Notes: a model not told the origin generated them from the letters alone. 64,000 nt of DNA from JAVKDP01 sp040222185 (GCA_040222185.1 JAVKDP010000054.1:1-64000); one strand, 5' to 3'. Positions 35,125 through 45,402 are shown, counted from the stretch's first letter. A program made the numbers and translations.

Positions 35125-35796
35125 TTAAGAAGTGATTTTTCCCTGGAGCTCCTTAACTCTGCCCGGGATGTCTTTTGCACTAAAAACACTGCTTCCCGCA
35201 ACCAGGATATCAGCGCCAGAATCAGCTACTTTTTGAATATTCTTAAGATTTACTCCTCCGTCAACCTGTATAAGAAAGCTGTACTCTCCTGTTTCCCGAA
35301 TATCAGCCAGTTCCTGTAACCTCTCGTAACTACTTTCAATAAAGCTTTGCCCACCAAAACCCGGGTTTACACTCATTATTACAACCATATCAACGTATTC
35401 CAGAATAGGTTCTATAACATGAAGCGAAGTAGCTGGGTTAATTGCTACACCCGCCATAATACCATGGCTTTTTATTTTCTGAATAGAGCGATGGAGGTGA
35501 GGACATGTTTCGAAGTGAACTGAAATAAGATCCGCTCCAGCCTCAACAAAAGCGTCAGTATAGTTGTCAGGGTTCTCAATCATTAAATGCACATCAACAA
35601 AAGCATCAGGTGCAATTTTGTCAACATGCTTTACAATTCCAGGCCCAAAACTGATGTTCGGAACAAAGTGGCCGTCCATAATATCACAATGAATCCAGCT
35701 AGCACCACCTTCTAAAGTGTCGATGATATTACTTTCGAGTTTACTAAAGTCTGCAGCTAGAATTGATGGTGCAACAATTGGGAGATTGAAATCCAT
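35125..35796 (-). CDS. rpe: Ribulose-phosphate 3-epimerase
   Basis: This 223-residue TIM-barrel enzyme interconverts ribulose-5-phosphate and xylulose-5-phosphate. APSILAADF at the N-terminus, WIHCDIMDGHFVPNISFGP (metal-binding His/Asp), VMSVNPGFGGQSF and QVDGGVNLKN are all intact and in order. The gene begins 3 bases after the PASTA-protein gene, so it is the last clear member of the porU run. Confidence 0.95.
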   Translation of the reverse strand: MDFNLPIVAPSILAADFSKLESNIIDTLEGGASWIHCDIMDGHFVPNISFGPGIVKHVDKIAPDAFVDVHLMIENPDNYTDAFVEAGADLISVHFETCPHLHRSIQKIKSHGIMAGVAINPATSLHVIEPILEYVDMVVIMSVNPGFGGQSFIESSYERLQELADIRETGEYSFLIQVDGGVNLKNIQKVADSGADILVAGSSVFSAKDIPGRVKELQGKITS

Positions 35797-35799
35797 TGA

Positions 35800-36636
35800 T
35801 TAGTTGTTTTGATTCGGCTTATCAAGCTGGTTAGGGCTTGGTGAGTTATTTCGGGTTGAATCTACGATAATAACTCCACTTTCGCTCTCTTCAGTTACCT
35901 CAAAACGTTCCGAAATCACTAGTGTCAGTGATTCACCTTCAATAAGCTCTGTGACTTTAGGAGTAAAATCCAGAACGGTATTTGGAACAATATCTTTGGT
36001 AGGCTGGAAACGAATTTCTCCAACTCTCAGGCCTGCTTCACGAAGCTTTAGCTGTGCTTCTGGTAATCTTAATCCGATTATTTCCGGGATCTGAACAATT
36101 TTGTCGCCTAAACCATCACTAATTACCAGGTTAATAGTAGCGCCTTTGTCTACTACAATACCTTCTGCTATTGATTGTCTTAGTACGGCATTTTTAAAAC
36201 GTGAAGATTCATAGCTTATAGAACCCACTTCAAGACCGTAGTTTTGCAACTGTATTTGAGCATTCCGCAATGAAAGGTTTACCACATTCGGAACTTCAAC
36301 TTTAGGCTTCACAGCAGTATTTACCGTCAGGTATATTTTGCGATTTGGTTTAACAATTACTGATGAAGAGGGAGACTGATCAATAACATAGTTTGCAGGA
36401 AAGGCTGAGTTTGAGCGTCGATCCGCTACTTCAAATCGTAATCCATAACTAGTGAGTAGCACTTCTGCCTCTTCAAGAGAAACCCGGGTTACATCTGGAA
36501 CTGTAACCCCTTCATTGTAATTGGTATACATTGGCATCAAGAACGCATCAAATACATAAAGCGTTGCAGCGCCAACCAAAGCAATGGTGACTATACTTAT
36601 ATAAAAAAACTTGTTAGTAAGTAGTCGTTTTAACAT
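35800..36636 (-). CDS. Membrane-anchored PASTA-domain protein
   Basis: The product is about 278 residues. The ATG at 36636 (MLKRLLTNK) is preferred; an in-frame TTG lies two codons upstream. One membrane helix (~10-32) is followed by three PASTA domains outside the cytoplasm: VPDVTRVSLEEAEVLL, VPNVVNLSLRNAQIQL and IPEIIGLRLPEAQLKL start them. The tail is Ser/Asn/Pro-rich. PASTA domains commonly bind peptidoglycan; here there is no kinase or transpeptidase part. Its place between the DUF5683-like and rpe genes (23 and 3 bases apart or so) suggests co-expression with the T9SS genes. Confidence 0.85.
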   Translation of the reverse strand: MLKRLLTNKFFYISIVTIALVGAATLYVFDAFLMPMYTNYNEGVTVPDVTRVSLEEAEVLLTSYGLRFEVADRRSNSAFPANYVIDQSPSSSVIVKPNRKIYLTVNTAVKPKVEVPNVVNLSLRNAQIQLQNYGLEVGSISYESSRFKNAVLRQSIAEGIVVDKGATINLVISDGLGDKIVQIPEIIGLRLPEAQLKLREAGLRVGEIRFQPTKDIVPNTVLDFTPKVTELIEGESLTLVISERFEVTEESESGVIIVDSTRNNSPSPNQLDKPNQNN

Positions 36637-36664
36637 GTCCAATAATACGAGTTGATGAAGGATG

Positions 36665-37624
36665 TTAAAAGTGCAAGGTCAGAGAAAATGAATCGGGTCT
36701 TAAAACATTTGCACTCGGTTCAAGCCGGGCATTTTTGAGTTTTACTGTAAAGAATGCATCAAAAGCCGACACTACATGGTTTACCATCACAAGTTTAATG
36801 ATGTTCCCGGCATTTCTATAGTTGCTATTAAACTCTTCAGCTCGGTCTCTGCCCTCAATAAAATTCGCTGTAATCATACTATTGTCCCAGGAATAAAGAT
36901 ATACATGAGCCGGATCTGAAATCCTATCCAGGTGGAAATCCTGCCAGCCGGGTTGGAATTGATAATACTTACTCATCAGCTCATAGTATTGCTGAGAGCC
37001 ATAATCCTGAACTTCATGGGAAAAGAAGCTGGCTTGGCTGCCATTTGAGTAAATGAATGGAGTTTGTCTTTCAACAGCCCGTATTGTTGAGATGTTTACT
37101 TTATTCCAGTCATTTGTTGTATTTGTAAAGTCAGGCTCTAACCCCGCAATTTGACCAGCCAAAGTCTCATATCCATTTGATAACCCGTTTGCCTCAGAAT
37201 AATCCACCAACCATTGTGCGTATGCTACAACACTCCAGTTTTTATTGGCAAAGCGTTCGTAAGAGCGTTCATTACGCCTGGCTATATTATTCTGGCTTAT
37301 ATAATAAGCTACACTTGCCAGGTCAGTAAGAAAATAAACTGCTGCCCGTCCCCATTTCCCATTTAACGCCTGCCCTGATCCGGGAATAAGTGCTGAAGCG
37401 ACAAATGCTGCACCGGGTTTTGTTTTGGGAAGGTCAAATAATGAGGTTGAAGTACCCTCAGCAGGTTCAAATCTAAAGTCTTGAATGGAAAGAGTAGGAG
37501 AGACGTTAATTGGTTCATCAATTTTTAGAATAGAACCTGTTAAAGAATGCTGATAGGGCTGTGCCTTAAGAATGTGGGCAGTTCCCAGAAAAACTAAAAC
37601 TATGATGCAGGTCAGTTTTCTCAT
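36665..37624 (-). CDS. Exported DUF5683-like protein
   Basis: A 319-residue protein with signal peptide MRKLTCIIVLVFLGTAHILKA-QP. Residues ~65-115 carry KPGAAFVASALIPGSGQALNGKWGRAAVYF, reminiscent of DUF5683 membrane proteins of Bacteroidota (the P-G-x-G-Q-x-N-x-K/R motif followed by hydrophobic helices). The central part is soluble and aromatic-rich. Function unknown. It overlaps the barrel protein upstream by 4 bases, so it is translationally coupled to it. Confidence 0.7.
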   Translation of the reverse strand: MRKLTCIIVLVFLGTAHILKAQPYQHSLTGSILKIDEPINVSPTLSIQDFRFEPAEGTSTSLFDLPKTKPGAAFVASALIPGSGQALNGKWGRAAVYFLTDLASVAYYISQNNIARRNERSYERFANKNWSVVAYAQWLVDYSEANGLSNGYETLAGQIAGLEPDFTNTTNDWNKVNISTIRAVERQTPFIYSNGSQASFFSHEVQDYGSQQYYELMSKYYQFQPGWQDFHLDRISDPAHVYLYSWDNSMITANFIEGRDRAEEFNSNYRNAGNIIKLVMVNHVVSAFDAFFTVKLKNARLEPSANVLRPDSFSLTLHF

Positions 37625-40600
37625 AACAATTCAAAATCAAAGGTTAAGCCAAAATGGAAAAGTATTTCTCGCCCATAAGTAACGCGGTTACTTTGAGTAT
37701 CTGTTACAAAATCTTCAGGAAGTGTAAGCGTAAACTTGTCAAATCCATAAGCTGCGCTTACAAAAAACTTTAAAGGGAACAAATAATAACCATTAGTTGC
37801 CAGCCTCAATTCAGCTCCAATACCACTCTTGATTTTGTTTCCAATATCTAATCTATCACTAGATGAACCACTACTTCCCGGGTACCAACCATTACCAGCT
37901 TCAAAAAAGAACCGCGCGTATAGCTTATCGAAAGAATATGGTCCAATTTGTTTATTCATATTCTTAAATATTGGAGTGAACCAGCTTAAACTTGTAAATG
38001 CAGTGGTATTTCCTCCAAGAGCAAAAAACGGGTAGCTCCTCATTCCTAAGAAACCGCCGATATAGTCTGTATAGAACGAATCATTTGGGGTGTTGAAATA
38101 GCTAAATCCTCGAGCACGGGCCTGAAATGCTTGTGAACCAAAGGTTCTAAAGCCGTAACGTATGTGAAATTCGGTTGAATGGTTCTTTGAGGTTTTAAAT
38201 ATTGGAACCAGCGAGCCGTCTTTGATCTCATATTCTTCCAAAAGTTTCGAGGGTTGGTATTGGTATCTCAAATACCCTTTTAATCCAATTGGAGCGATAT
38301 CAGCGTCTTCAGAATATTCATAGAAATTGAAGGTATAAGCAGCAGAAAGGGTGGTTCCTTTGAAGTACTCAGATGATGAACCGGAAATAAGAGCATCTAA
38401 TTCTCTGGAGAAGAAATTGTCAGTGGTAATTCTATAAGGTGTATACCCGATGCCTAGTTCAAGTAGACTTCTTCTGCTTAGTTTACTTCGTAGAAAGAAG
38501 TCTGCTTGCCAAATCTCATACCCGATATTAACATTAGTGGTATCTGGAGCACATGAGGTACATGGAAACTCCTCAATAGAAAGGCCATCATCCACGTTTC
38601 TGTGCAAGTTATAAATTTCGATGGCAACAGTTGGTGACCAGCTTCTTTTAATAAAAGGAAGTCCACGATATTCAGCGGTGAGGAATACGTCTCTATCAAG
38701 CTTGGAAATTCTGTCTGGTTTAAAGAACTCCCCGATACTTTCAGCAGGCCGGGATGCTACTCCCAGCATCATACCTCCAAAAATTGATAGTCTGTCCAAC
38801 ATATCTCGTGATGCAAAATATACACCTGGCTTCATATCACGGAGAAGATTCCCACCAAATTTTCCAAACTTTCCATCTCTGATCAATGCACCATTTCTTC
38901 CGTTTTTCTGGGTATAGTTATCAAATCTAAGAACAGGGAAGAATGAAAAGCTGGTAAAAGTATCTTCATATGAGCGGTAAGTCCTGATATCGGATTCACC
39001 TCTTGTTTCCAATTCAAAAGTGTAGCTACCAGTATCTGCTATGGCTATTTCGTTTAAGGAAAATTCATCAATGTCCTTGTCATCAAAAGTATTTAAGTAT
39101 TCGATACCGGAGTCGTTATCAACGGGGTATGAGAATTCAGGAATTTGTGGATTATAATATCCAAAGTCAGAACCAGCTGACCTTCTGCTTATCGTTTTGA
39201 TTTTGTAACCATCGGCTTCATATTCAGAAAAATAGAGTCCTGAGTTGGTTACAGAAGGCATGAAAGCACCACCAAGCGTACTGGTAACTTTATCTAATTG
39301 GTCATCATTTAAGTCCTTTCTATAAATATTGAATATTCCATCTATATCGGCAGAAAAGTAGATAGATTTACCATCCGGGCTAATTACAGGGTCGCGATAA
39401 TCAGTGTACTGATCTTCAAGTACCGGAGTAATATTCCTGGAATCGAGGTTCAGGGAATAAATATTGCGGTTCCAATAATCAGCAATGGAAAAATAAATGG
39501 TTTTACCATCAGGATGCCATGCAGGTGTGAAAACAGTTTCAGCATCATGGAAATCAGTAAGCTTTGTGATTTCTTCGGGGGCATCAGGATCTAGCAACAC
39601 CAGGTTTTGTGTTCCTTTTAGATACTGAATGGCCACAATACTCGAACCATCCGGGCTCCAGTTTGGTGATTCGATTCGCGCACTTTTAGTTAATTGAGTA
39701 GATTTTGAAGTCTCAATATCGAATAGAAACAGGTCTCTGTAAAACTCGCCATACTTGTTCTTCTTATTCACAGCGTAGATTATTTTACTACCATCGGGTG
39801 AGAATGAGTAAGAAGTGCTTAAGAAAGGGATCGTAGGCTTTAAAGCATCTGCATGATTGTGATGTGTTTCGAAACTTCGATCATCAACTTGTGCTATTTC
39901 AGTTTCGATGCCATCTTTTTTGATATAAAGAGAAAGGAGGGAGTAATCACGGCCTTTGTTGGAGAGGTATGCTACAGAGCTTCCATCAGGCGATCTTTTT
40001 GGAAAGAAATTAAAGAAACCATTAGGCTCAATATATTCTGAATCTGTTGTTTCCAAATTAGCTACTGCTTCAGTATAAAATTCTTTTCTTTCCAGGATCC
40101 AGTTTTCAAAAACAGTATTACCATCAATACCCGTAGCCATCTCGATAGCTGTTTCAACATCATATACTCCTTTTTCTCCTAAAGAAATGGAGATTTCACG
40201 AAGCACATCTTCACCAAATGTTTGTACCAGGTAAATTACGAATGCATAACCTTGATTATATACTGTTTCTCTTTCAAGGCTGGTTTTGGAAGAAAAGGTT
40301 CCCATTTCAGCCAGGGAGAAATAAGTGTCAGAAAGAATCCTTGTTCTAAGGATCATATCACGATGGCTATCCCAGGTATCATATTGTAAACCTGTACGTT
40401 GAAACTGTGCTGTTCCTTCAGCAAGCCATGCAGGGATATTTATTGACGCAAAAGGGAGAGAGATAATCCCGTTTGGAAATCCGTAGAGAACATCTGGCCT
40501 TCGAACTTTTTCATAAGACAACCATTGGAAATATAAAACAGGTAGATTTCTTTTCCGTTTCATAGCTACCTGAATCTGTACAATATGTGTGAACTCATGA

Positions 40601-40992
40601 GAAATAACATTTCTCATCCAGTTGTGTGAACCCCTTAAAGGAGTGTCGAGGGACGGGAGCCAGATATCAATTTTATTGTCGAAGAAATAAGCCGCACCAT
40701 TTGAGTAGTCTTCACGATCTTTGAGTACTATGCTTACTTTTTCATCTGGCTCATGTTGATATAAGTCTGTGATAGGCCCGTAAATTTCTTCCGAAATCCT
40801 TGAAACAACCTGCGCTGACCTGCTATTTCCTTCCTGGAAGTGAACGATAAAATGATCACTTTCAATAGAGTACCATTTCAGATGATTTTGAGGATAATCA
40901 TAATACTCCGGGTTAGTTTGACCGTAAAGGAACCCAGGGGCTAAAACCAATACAAGAAGGAGGGTGAGATATGTAAATGGAGTTTTAATCAA
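37621..40992 (-). CDS. Metallopeptidase-propeller-outer membrane barrel fusion protein
   Basis: An 1123-residue protein. Signal peptide 1-24 (ending FLYG-Q). Residues ~40-300 form a gluzincin-type peptidase (MA-like): SHEFTH gives H132, E133 and H136, and AEGTAQF gives Glu192 as third ligand. Residues ~315-610 hold PD40/TolB-type blades (SPDGSSVAYLSN, SPDGKSIYFSAD). From ~700 to the end alternating hydrophobic strands end in aromatic residues (final FDFELL), which fits an outer-membrane beta-barrel. The layout suggests a surface or periplasmic protease anchored by its own barrel. It overlaps both neighbours by 4 bases, so it is tightly coupled to the M6-like T9SS protein and the DUF5683-like protein. 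Confidence 0.82.
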   Translation of the reverse strand: MIKTPFTYLTLLLVLVLAPGFLYGQTNPEYYDYPQNHLKWYSIESDHFIVHFQEGNSRSAQVVSRISEEIYGPITDLYQHEPDEKVSIVLKDREDYSNGAAYFFDNKIDIWLPSLDTPLRGSHNWMRNVISHEFTHIVQIQVAMKRKRNLPVLYFQWLSYEKVRRPDVLYGFPNGIISLPFASINIPAWLAEGTAQFQRTGLQYDTWDSHRDMILRTRILSDTYFSLAEMGTFSSKTSLERETVYNQGYAFVIYLVQTFGEDVLREISISLGEKGVYDVETAIEMATGIDGNTVFENWILERKEFYTEAVANLETTDSEYIEPNGFFNFFPKRSPDGSSVAYLSNKGRDYSLLSLYIKKDGIETEIAQVDDRSFETHHNHADALKPTIPFLSTSYSFSPDGSKIIYAVNKKNKYGEFYRDLFLFDIETSKSTQLTKSARIESPNWSPDGSSIVAIQYLKGTQNLVLLDPDAPEEITKLTDFHDAETVFTPAWHPDGKTIYFSIADYWNRNIYSLNLDSRNITPVLEDQYTDYRDPVISPDGKSIYFSADIDGIFNIYRKDLNDDQLDKVTSTLGGAFMPSVTNSGLYFSEYEADGYKIKTISRRSAGSDFGYYNPQIPEFSYPVDNDSGIEYLNTFDDKDIDEFSLNEIAIADTGSYTFELETRGESDIRTYRSYEDTFTSFSFFPVLRFDNYTQKNGRNGALIRDGKFGKFGGNLLRDMKPGVYFASRDMLDRLSIFGGMMLGVASRPAESIGEFFKPDRISKLDRDVFLTAEYRGLPFIKRSWSPTVAIEIYNLHRNVDDGLSIEEFPCTSCAPDTTNVNIGYEIWQADFFLRSKLSRRSLLELGIGYTPYRITTDNFFSRELDALISGSSSEYFKGTTLSAAYTFNFYEYSEDADIAPIGLKGYLRYQYQPSKLLEEYEIKDGSLVPIFKTSKNHSTEFHIRYGFRTFGSQAFQARARGFSYFNTPNDSFYTDYIGGFLGMRSYPFFALGGNTTAFTSLSWFTPIFKNMNKQIGPYSFDKLYARFFFEAGNGWYPGSSGSSSDRLDIGNKIKSGIGAELRLATNGYYLFPLKFFVSAAYGFDKFTLTLPEDFVTDTQSNRVTYGREILFHFGLTFDFELL

Positions 40993-43900
40993 TGAGTTAC
41001 TCCGATTTTAATAAGTTTGGATTCAGATTTCCCCTCAACGGTTGCTTTTATCATAGCAAAATAAGCTCCGCTTGCCCAATCCCTTGTTGTAACCTGTATT
41101 TCTTCAGCTGTTCCTCCATTGGCTTGAACGGTTTGTTCAAATACAATTCTTCCTGAGTAGTCTATGATAGTAACCTCAACAGTGCCTCCAGGTGCTTCAA
41201 CCTCATAGCGAATATTGGTTAGCGCATTAGCTGGGTTTGGCCAGTTATAAGTTTCATTCTCGTTTAAAACCGAAAACTCAACCGGGTTTGAGTTTGAAAG
41301 CTGGATGTCACCGGAAACTTTATTGAATGGGTTGCTCCCATATCGGCTTGGCCATTGGGAAGATGTGAAATTGTTGAGTTTCCATGCCTTTAAGTCTCCC
41401 GTATGACTCACAGCATATAATACATCCCCATAGAAAGAGGGGTGAATAGGTTGAGTAGTTTTATTTGCTGCGTTACCAACATAGAGAGGAAATCCTGAGA
41501 TTAAATTTCCGGTTGTCTCATAGGCAAAGATATTTACTGAATAGTCATCTTGCCCAATCACGATAATATCCTGGATGTTATCTCCGGTTATATCAGCAAT
41601 TAAGGGAGTGCCAATAAACTGAATATCATCGGGTGCATGAATAGGCATGTTATCGAGCAATGCTCCGGTTCTATTATATCCCTCAATAGAGCTTTCGGTT
41701 TTGTTAATTCGATAGATATAAGCCTCATCTACAATTGCAGGCCATTCTGCATTTTCTTCAGAGAATATAGTAGTGAATGGATCGTCATTCGAAGGGTCTA
41801 CCAAAATAAACTCACTGTCTCCAAAAATATAGTACAGTGCAGAGCTATTCGTTTTGATCAGTCCCCCAAACGTTCTATTGTTTGAATTTATACTATAATT
41901 TGAAATCGATTCACCAGTAAAATTAGCTGTGTTCCCTGAGATTCCTATAATGTTACTATTTACCATCTCGGATCGGAAGTCAAAAGATGAATTAGTTACA
42001 ACTTCTGAGCCATCAGATATAAGTATTGAGGTATTTGCAAAATCCAGATGTAAACTGTCTCCAGTACTTGAAGTCAAAAAAGACTTATTGGCCGGTGCCG
42101 TAACGTCCCATACTTTCACAGTATCGCCCATGGCATCAAAATCGAATGAGTTTAGATCTACTTCTGGTGGATTTTGAGAGCTTAGTGATGGATTTGACCC
42201 AAGTATAAACAGATCCCCTAAAAGAGGTTGTTGAGAGCTTGTAGTGCTAAATGTTATCGCTTCAGCTAGCTCGGGATTTTTGTGATCAAAAATATACACA
42301 TTACCTGACCCTGGGATCACGAGTAGGGTATCAGATGTGTTTTCCTTAAAACCTATTGATAAGGGATAGAGGTCCCAGTATTCATTTTGAGGAGTATTGA
42401 GATCGGGGAGATCTGTAATCAATGAAAAAAGAGGTTCAAAACCGAAATCGGCTGAAGATACAGATCGGATTTTAAATGAGGCAGTTGGCAGATTTTCAGA
42501 GAAATCATACAACTCAAAAAAGGACTTTGCCCCTGAATTGCTATTTGTATTAGGGAAAGAACCTGGTCCAAAAATGTTATCAGGATTTAAATCAATGCTT
42601 CCGGTAGCAGTAATTACCCTGTAATTATTGCCAGCCCACCAAAAGTCGAACGCAAAACCAAAACTGGGACTATTATCCAGCAGACCAGGATCACGGCCTA
42701 TATCCTGTGCTCCATCTGCTTCTTCAAGATCAATGCCTTTACGATTTTCATTTGTATTAACAGCAGGTAGGGAGTTTCCCAACTCTTCCTGTATAAGGGC
42801 TTCATCAATATGCCAAACTAAAATTCCTCCATTCAGAAAGCGGTCATCATCGGTGCCTTCTTCTTCATCCAATCCAATATCAAGACCGCCAGGAAGGCTC
42901 CAGTCAAAATTATCAACATCAATGATAGTTCCTGCCTCAAGCAGCGTATCAAAACCAGCAAGCTGGAATACAAAATCCTCGTCATTATTAGTAAAAACCT
43001 GCTGAACCTCCGTTCCGTCAGATTTTCTTGTAGTTATAGTTACACCATCATTTTCAGGATCGCGATGACGGTTTTCAATAAGAAAATATTCAGAAGACGA
43101 AAGCGAATATTTGGCAATACTGTTTGGCTGATTAAGTGATGTAGCTGGAAGAAGGATATCTCCACTAGTTTGCTCTGTAATCTCGAATGGAGTCTCCCAT
43201 CCTAAGAAAACTTTTTCCCAGGCCGAGGGTTCTGGTGGGAGTAACCCGTTATAAGCAAAGAAACCAGCGCCGTCCATTAATCCAAAACGACCAATGGCTG
43301 GTTCGCCCGTCTCTACATTGAACAAATCAGGCAATCCCAGGTGACTTCCAATAGACGCAGTTAGTAATCCATTGATAGAAAGAGGGAATACGATTTCGTT
43401 TTCCTGGATATCTTCTCCTCGTCTGGACTCTGTTCGCGGTATAATCATTGAGTTGGTAACTCTGAATGTTCCGCCATTGATGTCGAACCCATCAAAGGCA
43501 GGGTTGTTAAGCAGTTCCTGTAAATCTGATTTTTTAAGATAAAGTGAAGGAATGTCGAAAGGGGTTATATCGAGGCTGGTACCCGTAAGCTCAACATCTC
43601 GCCCAATACCCGCGTGAAAAATTACGAAAGCAGTGTTTTCCGGGTCTAATCCAGTAGCATCAAAACCACCGGCATCTTCAACAGCCTGCCAGGAATCCTG
43701 GATTAAAGCAGCAATTTTTTCCAGTGTAAAAGTTTCTCCAATTGGAGAGTACTCTTCCATTTTTTTATCCAGTTGATAAACATTAGGAAGAACCTGGTAA
43801 TTTATATTGAGTTGAGAATCGGAAGAGCGGGAATAGTAATTCTTCGTAAACTCCAGGTGCGCTTCAAAATAGTCTCTGTTATGCGGAAGTGGATCTACTC

Positions 43901-44183
43901 TTGTGTTTTCCTCACGAAGCAAATATGGCAAACCGTCCATTCCGTTTGCTCCAAAAACCCCTGTACCAGATGTTAATCGGTTTGTGTCTGGCTGAAACTC
44001 TACCATAATAGCAACAACATTCAGGGTTCCTGTTGTAGGAACTGAATTTGTAATAGGGTTGTGAGTTGAAATGGCGTGACTGCGTTTTATCTGCACTTCC
44101 TGTGCATAGATATCATTTAGACCAACCAAAAAGAGCATGCCTAAGGTTAACATGCTCTTTATAAAAAAGGGAGTTAATCTCAT
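40989..44183 (-). CDS. M6-like protein with lost catalytic residues and T9SS sorting domain
   Basis: A 1064-residue exported protein. Signal peptide 1-27 (ending DIYA-Q). Residues ~50-560 match the M6 (immune inhibitor A-like) fold: GLPDLFN, FGLMDGAGF and PSAWEKVFLGW are all recognisable. The zinc motif HExGHxxGLPD reads ASIGSHLGLPD here (43326-43358), so both His ligands and the catalytic Glu are gone. A beta-propeller-like middle (~600-950, ITGDNIQDIIVIGQDD) follows. The C-terminus has NWPNPANALTNIRYEV, VEVTIIDYSGRIV and a final KIGVT strand, a T9SS type A sorting domain. It is predicted to be a secreted, non-catalytic binding protein. It starts 5 bases after porV. Confidence 0.85.
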   Translation of the reverse strand: MRLTPFFIKSMLTLGMLFLVGLNDIYAQEVQIKRSHAISTHNPITNSVPTTGTLNVVAIMVEFQPDTNRLTSGTGVFGANGMDGLPYLLREENTRVDPLPHNRDYFEAHLEFTKNYYSRSSDSQLNINYQVLPNVYQLDKKMEEYSPIGETFTLEKIAALIQDSWQAVEDAGGFDATGLDPENTAFVIFHAGIGRDVELTGTSLDITPFDIPSLYLKKSDLQELLNNPAFDGFDINGGTFRVTNSMIIPRTESRRGEDIQENEIVFPLSINGLLTASIGSHLGLPDLFNVETGEPAIGRFGLMDGAGFFAYNGLLPPEPSAWEKVFLGWETPFEITEQTSGDILLPATSLNQPNSIAKYSLSSSEYFLIENRHRDPENDGVTITTRKSDGTEVQQVFTNNDEDFVFQLAGFDTLLEAGTIIDVDNFDWSLPGGLDIGLDEEEGTDDDRFLNGGILVWHIDEALIQEELGNSLPAVNTNENRKGIDLEEADGAQDIGRDPGLLDNSPSFGFAFDFWWAGNNYRVITATGSIDLNPDNIFGPGSFPNTNSNSGAKSFFELYDFSENLPTASFKIRSVSSADFGFEPLFSLITDLPDLNTPQNEYWDLYPLSIGFKENTSDTLLVIPGSGNVYIFDHKNPELAEAITFSTTSSQQPLLGDLFILGSNPSLSSQNPPEVDLNSFDFDAMGDTVKVWDVTAPANKSFLTSSTGDSLHLDFANTSILISDGSEVVTNSSFDFRSEMVNSNIIGISGNTANFTGESISNYSINSNNRTFGGLIKTNSSALYYIFGDSEFILVDPSNDDPFTTIFSEENAEWPAIVDEAYIYRINKTESSIEGYNRTGALLDNMPIHAPDDIQFIGTPLIADITGDNIQDIIVIGQDDYSVNIFAYETTGNLISGFPLYVGNAANKTTQPIHPSFYGDVLYAVSHTGDLKAWKLNNFTSSQWPSRYGSNPFNKVSGDIQLSNSNPVEFSVLNENETYNWPNPANALTNIRYEVEAPGGTVEVTIIDYSGRIVFEQTVQANGGTAEEIQVTTRDWASGAYFAMIKATVEGKSESKLIKIGVTH

Positions 44184-44188
44184 TCCAT

Positions 44189-45337
44189 TTAAAAGTTCAG
44201 TAAGACGCTAAATCGGAGCGTATTTGCTAACGGATGATCGGACTCTAATGTTTTTATATAACTGAAATCGACCCCAAAAGAATTGAGTCTTAAACCAGCA
44301 CCAAAAGTGATGTACTTTCTATCACCATTGTTTGGGTCTTCATAGTAATATCCACCACGAAGAGCGAATGTATTGTTATACCAGTACTCGGTACCAACAC
44401 CGAGAGTAAATTGCTGTAGAAGGTTTAGATCAACAAATTCTTGCCCGTCAAAGTGTTGGTAGGTTCCCCATGAATCGAATAATGCTTCGATAGGGCCAGA
44501 GGCAACAAAGGAAGTATCTTGTGTGCCACCTGGAAGTGTTCTGATTTCCTGCTTCTTACGAGCCATTATTTTGGTTACATCAGAAGCTATTGTAATTCTG
44601 TTAAACCCTTCTGCATCTAGGTCATAGTCAAATGCTACACCAAATCTAAGAAGTGTTGGCAGAGGATCTTTTTGGGCGTTGTCAGTGTATTGCATCCCGG
44701 ATCCAATATTAGACAAGTTAAAGCCACTGCTAAAACGAGCTTTATTTCCTCCCAGGAGAAAATGATCTGATTTATAGAGTAAGGCTAAATCAACACTGGC
44801 ACTACTGCCTGGATTTACTTTTTGCTCACTGATAGTAGTTCCATTTGCTAAACTGGAATAAATTACCCTCAAGCTGGTACCCAAAGCAAGATTCTTATTC
44901 ACCTCAAAGCCATAAGATAAACCGAGAGCCAGCTCATAACTATTGAATTTTGAAATGATATCAGAGCTTTGCTCACCTGTCTGAGCTTGCTCGCCCAGGT
45001 TTAAATAGGTGAGGTGAGCACCAATCGTTCCTATTCCCTCTACATAGTATTTCCCAACCAGGTAATCATAGAACAAGTCATTTACATTGAAATTTGCTAA
45101 CCAGTTTGAATGTGTAATACTTGCCTGGTTTCCTTTTTGAAAAGCAAGACCTGCAGGATTCCAAAAAAGAGCGGCTGCGTTATCTGCAATTGCCACTCCG
45201 GTATTACCCATCGCAGCTCCTCTTGAATCTGGTTCAATTTGGAGGAAAGGTACAGCAGTAATAGCAACTTGCGCCCGCAACGCGGCTGGTGATAAAAAGA
45301 GTATAGCTGAAACAGCTAACAAAAATATTTTATTCAT
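44189..45337 (-). CDS. porV: Type IX secretion outer-membrane protein PorV
   Basis: The product is about 382 residues from ATG 45337 (MNKIFLLAVSAILFLSPAALRA-Q); a longer in-frame ATG at 45388 would add 17 residues before the signal peptide and is less likely. After cleavage, FLQIEPDSRGAAMGNTGVA and AALFWNPAGLA are the PorV/LptO hallmark at the start of the barrel. Amphipathic strands run to a C-terminal LRFSVLLNF. PorV shuttles T9SS cargo from the Sov translocon to PorU. It sits 65 bases after porU and 5 before the M6-like cargo gene. Confidence 0.92.
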   Translation of the reverse strand: MNKIFLLAVSAILFLSPAALRAQVAITAVPFLQIEPDSRGAAMGNTGVAIADNAAALFWNPAGLAFQKGNQASITHSNWLANFNVNDLFYDYLVGKYYVEGIGTIGAHLTYLNLGEQAQTGEQSSDIISKFNSYELALGLSYGFEVNKNLALGTSLRVIYSSLANGTTISEQKVNPGSSASVDLALLYKSDHFLLGGNKARFSSGFNLSNIGSGMQYTDNAQKDPLPTLLRFGVAFDYDLDAEGFNRITIASDVTKIMARKKQEIRTLPGGTQDTSFVASGPIEALFDSWGTYQHFDGQEFVDLNLLQQFTLGVGTEYWYNNTFALRGGYYYEDPNNGDRKYITFGAGLRLNSFGVDFSYIKTLESDHPLANTLRFSVLLNF

Positions 45338-45402
45338 AAAAAATGAGAAATAGTTTAGGCTCTGAAGATAACGGATAAAAGATAACAATATGTTAGATTT
45401 TC

